This document shows, piece by piece, positions 24,252 through 32,383 of a DNA stretch of 39,472 bases. The translations under genes and the position numbers were made by a program. The DNA is from Anaerolineae bacterium (GTDB lineage: Bacteria > Chloroflexota > Anaerolineae > Aggregatilineales > Phototrophicaceae), in the NCBI GenBank assembly GCA_022824565.1, contig JAJDZQ010000030.1, positions 1 through 39,472 on the forward strand, in the 5' to 3' direction. Numbering within the stretch: position 1 is the stretch's first letter; every line of letters starts with the position of its first letter. The notes beneath the pieces are model-generated. The model saw nothing but the letters and a program-made list of their open reading frames with translations. It did not search any database and was not told the DNA's origin.

Positions 24252-25403
24252 TCAGCCACGCAGGGATTGCAAAAAGGCGATGGCAGCAGCCAGTTGCTCG
24301 TCGTTGGCGCTATCGTCATCTGCCTCGATGAGGATATCTGGCACGAGGCCGGTCTTGTCAATGCTGCGACCCAGTGGCGTCAGGTAGCGTCGCACAGTCA
24401 GGCGAACCGCGCCACCATTGGCGATCTTCTGGAGAGTCTGCACGGTGCCTTTGCCAAATGTCGTCTCGCCGATGATGGTGGCTCGCTCATGATCTTGCAA
24501 CGCGCCGGCCAACAGTTCGGATGCGCTGGCGCTTTGACTGTCAACCAGCAAAACGATGGGCGCATGGATGCTGGCGCTGCGGCCATTGCTGCGAGTCTGG
24601 CTGATTTGCCCTTCGCGATCAACTTCCTGCAACACGATGTCGTCGTCGTCGATGAACAGGCTAGCGACATCGATGGCGCTTTCGATCGTGCCGCCAGGAT
24701 TGCCGCGCACATCAAAGATCAGCCCGGCGCGCGCAGGCACATCCACTGCCGCCAGCGCCTCTTCCAGCTGTTGGCGCGACAAATTATGAAACTCATGCAT
24801 GGCGATGTAGGCGATATCGTCATGCAGCGCATATTCCACATTGGGCACGACAAAGATATCGCGCACAATTTCAAAGCTGAGTAATTCATCGCCACGCCTG
24901 AAGGTAACCCGTACGCTCGTGCCGCGAGCTCCCGGCACCAATTCGCTAAGATCGTCTTGCGACAACCCCGCCACCGACTCGCCATCGACAGCATGAAAGA
25001 TATCGCCCACCCAGACGCCGGCTGCGGCTGCGGGGGAGCCTGGCACGACTTCCATCACCTCGATCTTGTCCTGGTCGTTGGTCTTGACCATCACGCCGAT
25101 GCCAGTGAATTCGCCAGAATAATTGTAATCGCGAGCATACACTGCGGGCGTGATGTAATAGCTGAATTCGTCTCCCAACCCGTCGACCAAGCCCGTCAGC
25201 GCGCCTTCGATCAATTGCTCGGCGGCCACCGCGTCGATATAGCGCGACTGGATGAGCTGCCAGGTTTCCCATAATGGCTGGAAGAGCGGATCTTTTTCAG
25301 CCTGGCCCGACGGAAGCAGCCCCCCAGCGGCGACTCCCAGCGCGAATGCCAGCAGGACGAGCAGAATGAGTCGGACGTTGTGCGGCCTGCGCAAGGCTGT
25401 CAT
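24252..25403 (-). CDS. Carboxy-terminal processing serine protease (S41, CtpA/Prc type)
   Basis: 383 aa from the ATG at 25403, preceded by GGAGAGG. An N-terminal membrane anchor (11-30) is followed by the S41 N-terminal helices, a PDZ domain (about 97-180, FTGIGVMV, VVPGSPAAAAGVWVGDIFHAVDG) and the catalytic domain. The dyad is Ser293 in SQSASASELLAGAL and Lys318 in TTFGKGTVQ; the 25-residue spacing equals that of E. coli Prc Ser452/Lys477. DVRGNPGG (231-238) is the usual S41 element. Family members trim or degrade exported proteins from their C-termini. The frame continues upstream to 25694 but without a ribosome site and across the divergent gene. A TATACT (25443-25448, minus strand) lies 40 nt upstream. 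Confidence 0.92.
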   Translation of the reverse strand: MTALRRPHNVRLILLVLLAFALGVAAGGLLPSGQAEKDPLFQPLWETWQLIQSRYIDAVAAEQLIEGALTGLVDGLGDEFSYYITPAVYARDYNYSGEFTGIGVMVKTNDQDKIEVMEVVPGSPAAAAGVWVGDIFHAVDGESVAGLSQDDLSELVPGARGTSVRVTFRRGDELLSFEIVRDIFVVPNVEYALHDDIAYIAMHEFHNLSRQQLEEALAAVDVPARAGLIFDVRGNPGGTIESAIDVASLFIDDDDIVLQEVDREGQISQTRSNGRSASIHAPIVLLVDSQSASASELLAGALQDHERATIIGETTFGKGTVQTLQKIANGGAVRLTVRRYLTPLGRSIDKTGLVPDILIEADDDSANDEQLAAAIAFLQSLRG

Positions 25404-25521
25404 CGCCTCTCCCTGGTCAACTAGACCTTTGGACGCACCTGTAGTATAAGCTATCGTACGCTTTGCACTTTTTAGCGGGCGCAGGGCAGATTTTTCGCGA
25501 ATCAGCACGGCAGATGCAGCG
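25404..25521. promoter_or_regulatory. Divergent intergenic region between the protease and CoA-transferase A-like gene
   Basis: 118 nt. The minus-strand TATACT at 25443-25448 probably serves the protease gene; no good -35 box is seen at 16-18 nt. I found no clear plus-strand promoter and no strong ribosome site for the gene at 25522. Confidence 0.4.
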
Positions 25522-26322
25522 ATGGTCAATACACTGGTCACCATAGACGAAGCGGCGGCGGCTGTACAAGACGGCTGCACACTGGCGCTGGGCGGCATGA
25601 CTGTATACCGCAGGCCGGTCGGCTTTGTGCGGGCGCTGCTGCAGCGTGAACAGCTACCTCGCGATTTGACCCTGCTCAGCTTCACGGGCGGCATCGAATC
25701 CGATCTGCTGGTTGGCGCAGGCTGTGTGGCGGCGGTCCGTTCTGCCTATTTTGGGCTGGAGTCTTTTGGCTTGGCGCCGATGTTCACACAATTCACACAA
25801 TCTCAGCGCATTCGCGTCATAGAAGAGACCGAAGCAAGCATCGTGATGGGCATACGCGCGAAGATCGGCGGCGTCGGATTTATGCCAGCGCGCGCCTGGC
25901 TGGGCACCGATCTGCCGGCGCTGCGCCCAGATGTTCGCACGGTGATAGACCCGTATAGCGGCGCTGAATTGATCGCCTTTCCGGCCATTGCCTGCGATGT
26001 CGCCGTGCTGCATGGGCTGGCTGCCGACCGACAAGGCAATGTCCTCATCAACAACAATATGGGCATCGACCTGGAGCTGGTCTATCTGGCGGACACAGTC
26101 ATCGCCACGGTAGAGCGCGTTGTGGACCAGCTGGAACGCAGCACCGATGGCGTCATCATCCCCTATCCTGGCTGCGCGATGATCGTGGAGCTCCCGGGTG
26201 GCGCCGCGCCGACAAGCTGTTTTCCGCTTTACCCGCTGGACGGGGCAGCCTTCCTGCGCTACACCGATGCTTGCCATGCCGGCAACTTTCAGGCTTTCTT
26301 GAGCGAATTCCTGCAAAGCTGA
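25522..26322 (+). CDS. CoA-transferase subunit A-like protein (GctA family)
   Basis: 266 aa, family I CoA-transferase alpha subunit. The N-terminal DGCTLALGGMTVYRRPVGFVRALLQ carries the Gly-rich CoA-binding loop typical of the family. The middle has SFTGGIESDLLVGAGCVAAVRSAYFGLESFGLAP (53-86), with a conserved Glu80, and DPYSGAELIAFPAIACDVAVLHGLAADRQGN, matching GctA-like proteins. It should pair with the B-like subunit at 21370-22224, 3.3 kb upstream on the same strand, but the two are separated by three genes on the other strand. Substrate unknown. Given the altered B subunit, Glu80 deserves attention as a candidate catalytic residue; I infer this and cannot align it to IpdA from memory. A repeat-rich region follows the stop. 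Confidence 0.88.
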   Translation: MVNTLVTIDEAAAAVQDGCTLALGGMTVYRRPVGFVRALLQREQLPRDLTLLSFTGGIESDLLVGAGCVAAVRSAYFGLESFGLAPMFTQFTQSQRIRVIEETEASIVMGIRAKIGGVGFMPARAWLGTDLPALRPDVRTVIDPYSGAELIAFPAIACDVAVLHGLAADRQGNVLINNNMGIDLELVYLADTVIATVERVVDQLERSTDGVIIPYPGCAMIVELPGGAAPTSCFPLYPLDGAAFLRYTDACHAGNFQAFLSEFLQS

Positions 26323-26440
26323 TTGACCCCAGCCCCAGCCCCTCCCCGACAAGTCAGAGAGGGTAGCCAAGGCAAGCGGATTCGGGATGGTTTGCGCCTG
26401 TTTTGCCTCCCTCCGACTTGCCGGGGGAACGAGGGAAGTG
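26323..26440 (+). repeat. C-rich imperfect inverted repeat, copy 1
   Basis: Starts just after the CoA-transferase stop with ACCCCAGCCCCAGCCCCTCC. TCCCCGACAAGTC near 26347 pairs imperfectly with GACTTGCCGGGGGA near 26416, and GCCAAGGCAA pairs with TTTTGCCTCC. The same C-rich motif occurs in inverted orientation at about 32310-32370. Such palindromes are common intergenic repeats; a role as a terminator is possible but there is no U-run. Confidence 0.55.
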
Positions 26441-26481
26441 TGCTAATCCACGGATGTAGACACGCTCCGCGAAACAATCGC

Positions 26482-26510
26482 TTGCACTCGCTGGATAAGT
26501 CGGCTATACT
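26482..26510 (+). promoter_or_regulatory. Promoter of the TPP-riboswitch/thiBPQ operon
   Basis: TTGCAC (26482-26487), a 17-nt spacer and TATACT (26505-26510). Transcription is expected near 26517, about 15 nt before the aptamer. The fit with the riboswitch supports both calls. Confidence 0.8.
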
Positions 26511-26532
26511 GCTGCCCAGCAACATATTCCGA

Positions 26533-26624
26533 GACTTGGGGAGCTTGCGTGAGTAGGCTGAGAGGGTGTGTGAGCACACCGACCCATCAACCTGATCCAG
26601 GTAATGCTGGCGTAGGGATGTCAA
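26533..26624 (+). promoter_or_regulatory. TPP riboswitch aptamer (THI element)
   Basis: The thi-box landmarks are all present in order: GGGGAGC, then the pyrimidine-sensor loop GGCTGAGAGGG (26557-26567), a variable P3 hairpin (GTGTGTGAGCACAC), then GACCCATCAACCTGATCCAG with GTAATGCTGGCGTAGGGATG (26581-26620). This is close to the textbook consensus (CUGAGA...ACCUGAUCUGGGUAAUGCCAGCG). It binds thiamine pyrophosphate and normally switches the downstream genes off. Those genes form a thiamine importer, which fits. Confidence 0.95.
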
Positions 26625-26641
26625 TATCACCCCACCGTGCA

Positions 26642-26675
26642 GCGCGCCCAAAAGTAATTGCGGCGCGTTGTTGAT
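26642..26675 (+). terminator. Candidate expression-platform hairpin of the TPP riboswitch
   Basis: CGCGCC (26643-26648) can pair with GGCGCG (26662-26667), followed by TTGTTGATTT. It could be an intrinsic terminator formed when TPP is bound, but the U-run is interrupted. Control of translation at the thiB ribosome site (AAGGGAGC before 26763) is the alternative. An antiterminator was not worked out. Confidence 0.4.
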
Positions 26676-26762
26676 TTCCCGCGCGGGCTCCTCTTCAGTC
26701 TCATCTACTTCAGTGCGCTGTGAAGTCGGCGTTCTGCATTTGGCAAACGAAGGGAGCATTCA

Positions 26763-27812
26763 ATGAAGTTGCGCATTCTGCCGATTATCGTTCTGCTGGT
26801 CGCCGCGCTTGTCGCACAGGCGCAAGAGGCGGACACCGTCGTGCTGGTGACGCATGACAGCTTCGCCATATCAGAGTCGGTGCTGGGTAGTTTTGAAGCC
26901 CAAACTGGCATCGTGGTCGAAGTGCTGCGGGCTGGCGACGCCGGGCAGATGGTCAACCGGGCCATCCTGAGCAAAAACAATCCGCTGGGCGATGCCTTGT
27001 ATGGGGTCGACAATACATTTTTGAGCCGCGCGCTGGCTGCAGAAATCTTCGTGCCGTATCAATCGCCGGCGCTGGATATGGTCGCCGCGGACTTCCTCGG
27101 GGACGGTGACTTCCGCGTTACGCCTGTCGACTTTGGCGATGTTTGCCTGAATTACGATATCGCCTGGTTCGCCGAAAACGAGCTGGCGCTGCCGCAGGCG
27201 CTGGACGAGCTAACAGATGAAGCCTACGCTGGCTTGCTGGTGGTCGAAAACCCCGCCACATCCTCGCCGGGCTTGGCATTCTTGCTGGCGACTATCGCGC
27301 AGTTCGGCGACGAGAGCGAGGGCGGTTTTCTGGACTACTGGGCGGCATTGCGCGCCAATGATGTGTTGGTCGCAGATGGCTGGACAGACGCCTACTACGG
27401 TGAATTCACAGTCGGCAGTCGTGGCGCGGGGACGCGGCCCCTGGTGGTCAGCTATGCCAGCAGCCCGCCCGCCGAGGTCATCTATGGCGAAGACCCGGCC
27501 GCCGGCGCGGTCACTGGAGCGCTCATCGACGCCGGCATGTGTTTCCGCCAGGTTGAATATGTGGGCGTGCTGGACGGGGCTGCCAACGAAGCTGGCGCGC
27601 AACTGCTCATCGACTTCATGCTCAGCGCCGAGTTTCAAGCCGATATGCCGCTGAATATGTTCGTCTTCCCGGTGGTGGAGGCGATTGAATTGCCAGAGGC
27701 TTTCGTGGCCTACGCCCAGATTCCCGTGCAGCCGGCCTTCGTTGAGCCCGCGGATATCGAAGCCAATCGCGAAGCCTGGATTCAAGCCTGGGCAGAGGTG
27801 ATGTTGCGGTGA
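26763..27812 (+). CDS. thiB: Thiamine ABC transporter, substrate-binding protein
   Basis: 349 aa, with a signal peptide that should be cut after AQA at residue 20. The mature protein is of the ThiB/TbpA type: VVLVTHDSFAISESVLGSFEAQTGIVVEVLRAGDAGQMVNRAILSKNNPLGDALYGVDNTFL (25-87) is the family's opening, and TPVDFGDVCLNYDIAWF and ASSPPAEVIYG match later conserved blocks. It captures thiamine or its phosphates outside the membrane and delivers it to ThiP. First gene after the TPP riboswitch, with ribosome site AAGGGAGC. It overlaps thiP by 4 bp. No lipobox is evident, so anchoring is unclear. Confidence 0.93.
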   Translation: MKLRILPIIVLLVAALVAQAQEADTVVLVTHDSFAISESVLGSFEAQTGIVVEVLRAGDAGQMVNRAILSKNNPLGDALYGVDNTFLSRALAAEIFVPYQSPALDMVAADFLGDGDFRVTPVDFGDVCLNYDIAWFAENELALPQALDELTDEAYAGLLVVENPATSSPGLAFLLATIAQFGDESEGGFLDYWAALRANDVLVADGWTDAYYGEFTVGSRGAGTRPLVVSYASSPPAEVIYGEDPAAGAVTGALIDAGMCFRQVEYVGVLDGAANEAGAQLLIDFMLSAEFQADMPLNMFVFPVVEAIELPEAFVAYAQIPVQPAFVEPADIEANREAWIQAWAEVMLR

Positions 27813-29473
27813 GGACCTGGCTGCCCAGGAGCGGCTATGCGCTGTATTTGCTGCCGCTGCTGTTTCTGGGCATTTTTTTCCTGTATCCGCTGCTGACCAT
27901 CTTTGATATCAGCCTGCGCCCCGCTGGCGAGCTGGATTTATCTGCCTTTGGGCGGCTGATCAGCAGCGATTATTACATCGAGACCTTGCTGTTCACCTGC
28001 TACCAAGCCGCTTTGTCCACCGGGCTGACGCTGCTGTTGGCCACACCCTGCGCATTTGTCTTCGTCCGCTACCGATTTGCTGGCAAGTCGCTGCTGCTCT
28101 CTCTGGCCACGCTGCCTTTTGTGCTGCCGACAGTCGTGGTTGCGCTGGCTTTTGCCTCTCTGACAGGCAAAAACGGCATTGTCAACGATCTGTTGCGCGC
28201 GCTTTTTTCGCTGGAATACGCGCCCATTCAACTGGAACGCACGTTGTTTCTGATACTCATCGCGCATGTTTTTTATAACTTTGCCATCGCCCTGCGCATC
28301 ATGACGGGCTATTGGGCATCGGTGGGCTTCGCAACGGAAGAAGCGGCGCGTTGCCTGGGGGCGGATGACTGGGCTATCTGGCGCGATATCCGCTTGCCGC
28401 TGCTCCGACCGGCTTTGCTTTCGGCGGGCATCCTGGTCTTCATCTTCTGCTTCACCAGCTTCGGCGTGGTGCTGATTTTGGGCGGAATCCGCTTCGCCAC
28501 CCTGGAGGTGCAGATTTATTATCAAGCGGTGAATATATTCAATTTGCCGCTGGCGGCCGCGCTGTCCATCGTGCAGATCCTGTCCATGCTCGCGCTGATG
28601 ACGGTCTACACGCGCCAGCAGAGGAATTTGCAGTTGCGCTTGGCCAGCAGCGCCACAATCGCCAGAGCGCCTCGCACGGCCGCCGAGCAAGCCGCTGTTG
28701 CCAGTTGCGTCGGTTTGATATGTCTGCTGCTCTTGTCGCCACTGGCTGCTTTGCTGGCGCGGGCGGTCATGGCAAACGGCCAACTCGATTTGTCAAACTT
28801 CTTGGCGCTGGCAGAAAAGTCGCGCGGTTCGCTGCTTTTCATCGCGCCGCTGGAAGCGATCGTCAATTCGCTGCGCTTCGCCTTGCTGGCGATGGCGGCT
28901 GCTTTGCTGTTGGGCATCATCGCCGCCAGCATGATCGACCGGCGCGGACGTTTTGCGCGCTTGTGGGATCCACTCTTTATGCTGCCATTGGCGACCAGCG
29001 CGGTTACCTTGGGCTTCGGATTCATTGTGGCTCTGGACGAGCCGCCGCTCAACCTGCGCGCCAGTTGGCTGATCATACCTGTTTCGCATACATTGGTCGC
29101 GCTGCCTTTTGTAATCCGCAGTCTGCTGCCCGCGATGCGCGCTATTCCGCCATCGCTAGGAGAAGCCGCGCGCGTGCTGGGCGCAAAGCCACATCAGAAG
29201 CTGCTTTCCATTGATGCGCCGCTGCTGGGCAGGAGCATCGCTGTCGGCGCGACATTCGCTTTCACCGTGAGCATGGGCGAGTTCGGCGCGTCGCTGTTCG
29301 TGGCGCAGCGCGAATCGGTGACGATGCCGGTGGTCATCTATCGGCTGCTGGGAGATCCGGGTTTGGCGTCGTATCGGCAGGCGCTGGCGATGAGCGTGCT
29401 GCTGATGCTGGTTTGCGCGGGCGGATTCATGCTCATCGAGAGGCTGCGCGTCGCTGGCGTGGGCGAATTCTGA
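27809..29473 (+). CDS. thiP: Thiamine ABC transporter permease (two fused domains)
   Basis: 554 aa with about 12 helices, twice the size of a single binding-protein-dependent permease. Both halves hold the ATPase-contact EAA loop: EEAARCLGADDWAIWRDIRLPLLRPAL in the first and GEAARVLGAKPHQKLLSIDAPLLGRSI in the second. This tandem layout is typical of ThiP and of the ferric-iron permease FbpB; the riboswitch decides for thiamine. The start is a GTG overlapping the thiB stop by 4 bp, and its TGA overlaps the thiQ ATG by 1 nt, so the three genes are translationally coupled. Confidence 0.94.
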   Translation: MRTWLPRSGYALYLLPLLFLGIFFLYPLLTIFDISLRPAGELDLSAFGRLISSDYYIETLLFTCYQAALSTGLTLLLATPCAFVFVRYRFAGKSLLLSLATLPFVLPTVVVALAFASLTGKNGIVNDLLRALFSLEYAPIQLERTLFLILIAHVFYNFAIALRIMTGYWASVGFATEEAARCLGADDWAIWRDIRLPLLRPALLSAGILVFIFCFTSFGVVLILGGIRFATLEVQIYYQAVNIFNLPLAAALSIVQILSMLALMTVYTRQQRNLQLRLASSATIARAPRTAAEQAAVASCVGLICLLLLSPLAALLARAVMANGQLDLSNFLALAEKSRGSLLFIAPLEAIVNSLRFALLAMAAALLLGIIAASMIDRRGRFARLWDPLFMLPLATSAVTLGFGFIVALDEPPLNLRASWLIIPVSHTLVALPFVIRSLLPAMRAIPPSLGEAARVLGAKPHQKLLSIDAPLLGRSIAVGATFAFTVSMGEFGASLFVAQRESVTMPVVIYRLLGDPGLASYRQALAMSVLLMLVCAGGFMLIERLRVAGVGEF

Positions 29474-30489
29474 TGTTGCGGCTGGCGGCTGTGAGGCATG
29501 CCTATGGCGATGTGGCCTCGCTGCGCGGCGTGTCGCTGGACTTGCAGGCGGGCGAGATTCTTTGCCTGCTGGGTCCCAGTGGCTGTGGCAAAACGACGTT
29601 GCTGCGCATCATCGCCGGCTTGGAGAACAACTATCGTGGCGAAGTCTGGCTGGACGGCGCAGATATCCGACCAGTGCCCGTCCATGAACGCGGCTTCGGC
29701 TTGATGTTTCAGGATTTTGCGCTCTTCCCGCATATGTCTGTGAGGCAAAATATCGCTTATGGATTGAAGCGGCGCGGCGACAAGCGGCGGGACATCCAGC
29801 GCCAGGTAGATGACTTGCTGGAACGGGTTGGGGTGGCTGGTTTGGGCGCGCGCGATGTGGCGGCGCTTTCGGGCGGACAGAAGCAGCGAGTGGCTTTGGC
29901 GCGCAGCCTGGCGCCCAACCCGCGGCTGCTGATGCTGGACGAGCCGCTGGGATCGCTGGATGCCCAGCTGCGCGACCAACTGGCGCTGGAATTGCGGCGA
30001 CTGCTCAAAGAGGCCGGCATCGGCGCGATATATGTGACGCACGACCGCCGCGAAGCCTTCTCTATTGCCGACCGCATCGCTGTGATGCACGCGGGCTGCA
30101 TCCAGCAATGCGACACGCCGCGTCAGCTCTATCACAAGCCGGCCAATGCGCAGGTCGCGAGCTTCCTAGGTTTGCGCAATCTCTATGCGCGCGCAGAAAA
30201 TGCCCAGGCCGTGCAATTGGCAAAGCAGGCGCATGTGCTGGACAACGAAACGCAGTACCTCTTGATTCATCCGCGCGGCATCAGCCTGGAAAGCCCGATA
30301 TCTGCGCCAGCTGTCGAATTTGCTGCCACGCTGCTCTCAGCAGTCTTCCGTGGCGAGAATTGGGATATCCGCCTGCGCCTGGACGGAGACCTGCAGCTGT
30401 CATTCTCGACGCGTGAATTGCCTGCGCAGATCGGCGAATCCCTGCGCGTGTTTGTGGCGTTGGAGGCTGTGCTGGCGCTGAGAGACTAG
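29473..30489 (+). CDS. thiQ: Thiamine ABC transporter, ATP-binding protein
   Basis: 338 aa. Walker A GPSGCGKTT (34-42), Q-loop in MFQDFALFPHM, signature LSGGQKQR (132-139), Walker B LLMLDEP (152-158) and the H-loop in YVTHDRREA. The C-terminal 100 residues form a TOBE/regulatory-like domain, giving a longer protein than E. coli ThiQ (about 230) and closer to Fbp- or Pot-type ATPases. I chose the ATG at 29473, with 1-nt overlap (TGATG) with thiP, since the longer frame from 29413 lies inside thiP. Powers thiamine import by ThiBP under control of the TPP riboswitch. Confidence 0.92.
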   Translation: MLRLAAVRHAYGDVASLRGVSLDLQAGEILCLLGPSGCGKTTLLRIIAGLENNYRGEVWLDGADIRPVPVHERGFGLMFQDFALFPHMSVRQNIAYGLKRRGDKRRDIQRQVDDLLERVGVAGLGARDVAALSGGQKQRVALARSLAPNPRLLMLDEPLGSLDAQLRDQLALELRRLLKEAGIGAIYVTHDRREAFSIADRIAVMHAGCIQQCDTPRQLYHKPANAQVASFLGLRNLYARAENAQAVQLAKQAHVLDNETQYLLIHPRGISLESPISAPAVEFAATLLSAVFRGENWDIRLRLDGDLQLSFSTRELPAQIGESLRVFVALEAVLALRD

Positions 30490-30520
30490 ACCACGTCTGT
30501 GCTGTTGGCGCGCCGGCATC

Positions 30521-30526
30521 TATAAT
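30521..30526 (+). promoter_or_regulatory. Candidate purH promoter (-10 box)
   Basis: A perfect TATAAT in the 77-nt gap between thiQ and purH, 40 nt before the purH ATG. No good -35 at 16-18 nt is seen. It would let purH be transcribed when thiBPQ is switched off. Confidence 0.5.
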
Positions 30527-30566
30527 CCGTATTCAAGTCGACCAGACAGGTTCTAAGGACAGAGCC

Positions 30567-32105
30567 ATGCCGCGGGCATTAATCAGCGTTTCTGACAAAA
30601 CGGGCATCATCGAATTCTCCAGAGAACTTATCGCGCTGGGTTGGGAGCTGGTGGCGAGCGGCGGGACAGGCGCAGCGCTGCAGGCCGGCGGCATTCCTGT
30701 CACCAGCGTCGAGAGTCTCACCGGCCAAGCCGAGCTGTTGGGCGGGCGCGTCAAGACCCTGCACCCGGCCATCCATGGCGGCATTTTGGCGCGCGACAAC
30801 AGCGCAGACCTAAGCGAACTGGCGCAGCATGGCTATGCGCCCATCAGCCTGGTCGTCTGCAATCTGTATCCTTTCAGCGAGACGGTCGCTGCGGTCGATG
30901 TCGCGCTGGGCAATGCCATCGAACAGATTGATATCGGCGGCGTCACGCTGCTGCGGGCTGGGGCGAAGAACTTTGCGCGCGTAACAGTTGTCTGCGCTCC
31001 CGACGATTATGGCTTGGTGATTTCGGCGCTAAAGCATGATGGCGCAACCAGCAGCCAACTGCGCCGCGAATTGGCGATTAAAGCGTTTGCCCATTGTCGC
31101 GATTATGATACGGCTATTCATGCCTGGCTAGCCGACTCCGATGTTGCGCCAGCGGCCGACCAGCCTGTGCCCGAAAGCATTTCTATCGGACTTCGGCGCA
31201 GCCATGACTTGCGATATGGAGAAAATCCGCATCAAGCCGCCGCCTATTTTTCGCGAGGCAATAGCCAGACGCCACTGGGCGCGCAGCAACTGGGCGGCAA
31301 GCAACTTTCGTATAACAACATTCTGGATGTCGATGCGGCCTGGCGGGCAGTCAGCAGCTTTGACGAGCCGACAGCCGTCATTGTCAAGCACTTGAACCCG
31401 ACCGGCATCGCCAGCGCGCAACAGTTGGCAGAAGCTTTTCCGTTGGCGCTGGCATCAGATCCGCTTTCGGCATTTGGCGGGATCATCGCGCTAAATCGCG
31501 CAGTCGATGCCGAGCTGGTGAGCGCGCTGGGCACGCTCTTTATCGAAGGATTGATTGCGCCGGGCTTCACCGAAGCTGCGCTTGAACAGCTGCGAAAACG
31601 GCGGGCGAATTGTCGCCTCTTGCAGATGCCGCGCACATTTGATGAAACTGGCTACGAGCTGCGTAGCGTCATGGGTGGCTTGCTGCTACAACGCTACGAC
31701 CTGGGCGATCCAGCCGGGGTTCAACTGACGACAGTGACGCGGCGCGCTCCGACACAGGCAGAACTGGCTTCTCTGCGCTTCGCCTGGCGAGCCGCGCAGC
31801 ATGTCAAGTCGAATGCCATTGTGCTGGCGCGGTCCAAACGGACTGTTGGCATTGGCGGCGGCTTGCCCAGTCGCGTCGATGCGGCGGCACTGGCGATCAG
31901 CAAGGCGGGCGCAGAAGCAAAAGACGCGGCGCTGGCATCGGACGCCTTCTTCCCCTTCCCGGACAGCATCGAGCGGGCGGCGCAGGCTGGCATTCGCAGC
32001 ATCATCCAGCCGGGCGGCTCCATCCGCGATGCGCAAGTTATCGACGCCGCGGACCGCTATGATATGGCCATGATATTCACCGGGACACGCCACTTCCGCC
32101 ATTGA
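30567..32105 (+). CDS. purH: Bifunctional AICAR transformylase / IMP cyclohydrolase
   Basis: Last two steps of de novo purine synthesis: AICAR plus 10-formyl-THF to FAICAR, then closure to IMP. 512 aa, the usual length. The MGS-like cyclohydrolase domain occupies 1-200 (SVSDKTGI, SGGT, GRVKTLHPAIHGGILAR at 60-76, NLYPF at 99-103, IDIGG at 121-125). The transformylase domain has LRYGENPHQ (215-223) and the catalytic Lys274-His275 in VKHLNPTG; most relatives read KHxNPCG, so the Cys is Thr here. AAGGA (30555-30559) lies 7 nt before the ATG. Thiamine and purine pathways share AIR as an intermediate, but no direct link can be drawn from the position alone. Confidence 0.96.
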   Translation: MPRALISVSDKTGIIEFSRELIALGWELVASGGTGAALQAGGIPVTSVESLTGQAELLGGRVKTLHPAIHGGILARDNSADLSELAQHGYAPISLVVCNLYPFSETVAAVDVALGNAIEQIDIGGVTLLRAGAKNFARVTVVCAPDDYGLVISALKHDGATSSQLRRELAIKAFAHCRDYDTAIHAWLADSDVAPAADQPVPESISIGLRRSHDLRYGENPHQAAAYFSRGNSQTPLGAQQLGGKQLSYNNILDVDAAWRAVSSFDEPTAVIVKHLNPTGIASAQQLAEAFPLALASDPLSAFGGIIALNRAVDAELVSALGTLFIEGLIAPGFTEAALEQLRKRRANCRLLQMPRTFDETGYELRSVMGGLLLQRYDLGDPAGVQLTTVTRRAPTQAELASLRFAWRAAQHVKSNAIVLARSKRTVGIGGGLPSRVDAAALAISKAGAEAKDAALASDAFFPFPDSIERAAQAGIRSIIQPGGSIRDAQVIDAADRYDMAMIFTGTRHFRH

Positions 32106-32177
32106 ACCCTGCCCGAGCGGGAATGATCATCCATCTCGCCACCGACTTGTCTACAGCAGCAGATCGCGATTTGCCTC

Positions 32178-32204
32178 CCCCTGACCAGTCGGGGTACATT
32201 TTTT
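32178..32204 (+). terminator. Rho-independent terminator downstream of purH
   Basis: CCCC-T-GAC (32178-32185) pairs with GTC-GGGG (32188-32194), followed a few bases later by six Ts (32199-32204). About 75 nt after the purH stop. The loop is small and one base is bulged, so strength is uncertain. Confidence 0.55.
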
Positions 32205-32308
32205 CTACCCCACTCCCGACCCATCCCCATATCAATAGAGAAGGTTTTCTCGTCGAGAAACCGCTGCGTTTATTGCTAATCTGCAAGAAATCGAGCATGG
32301 GAATTCAT

Positions 32309-32372
32309 CTGCTCTACATGCGCTCCCCCTCCCTGTTGCTTCGGGGAGGGGGCTGGGGGCTGGGGTAGAGGG
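32309..32372 (-). repeat. C/G-rich palindrome, copy 2, at the secF/purH convergent end
   Basis: CTCCCCCTCCC (about 32321) pairs with GGGGAGGGGG (about 32342) around a short loop, followed by GGGGCTGGGGTAGAGGGG-like sequence. Its complement begins CCCCTCTACCCCAGCCCC, which matches the start of the repeat at 26326. It lies between two convergent genes and may end secF transcription, though there is no U-run. Confidence 0.6.
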
Positions 32373-32383
32373 GGTCTCGATTC

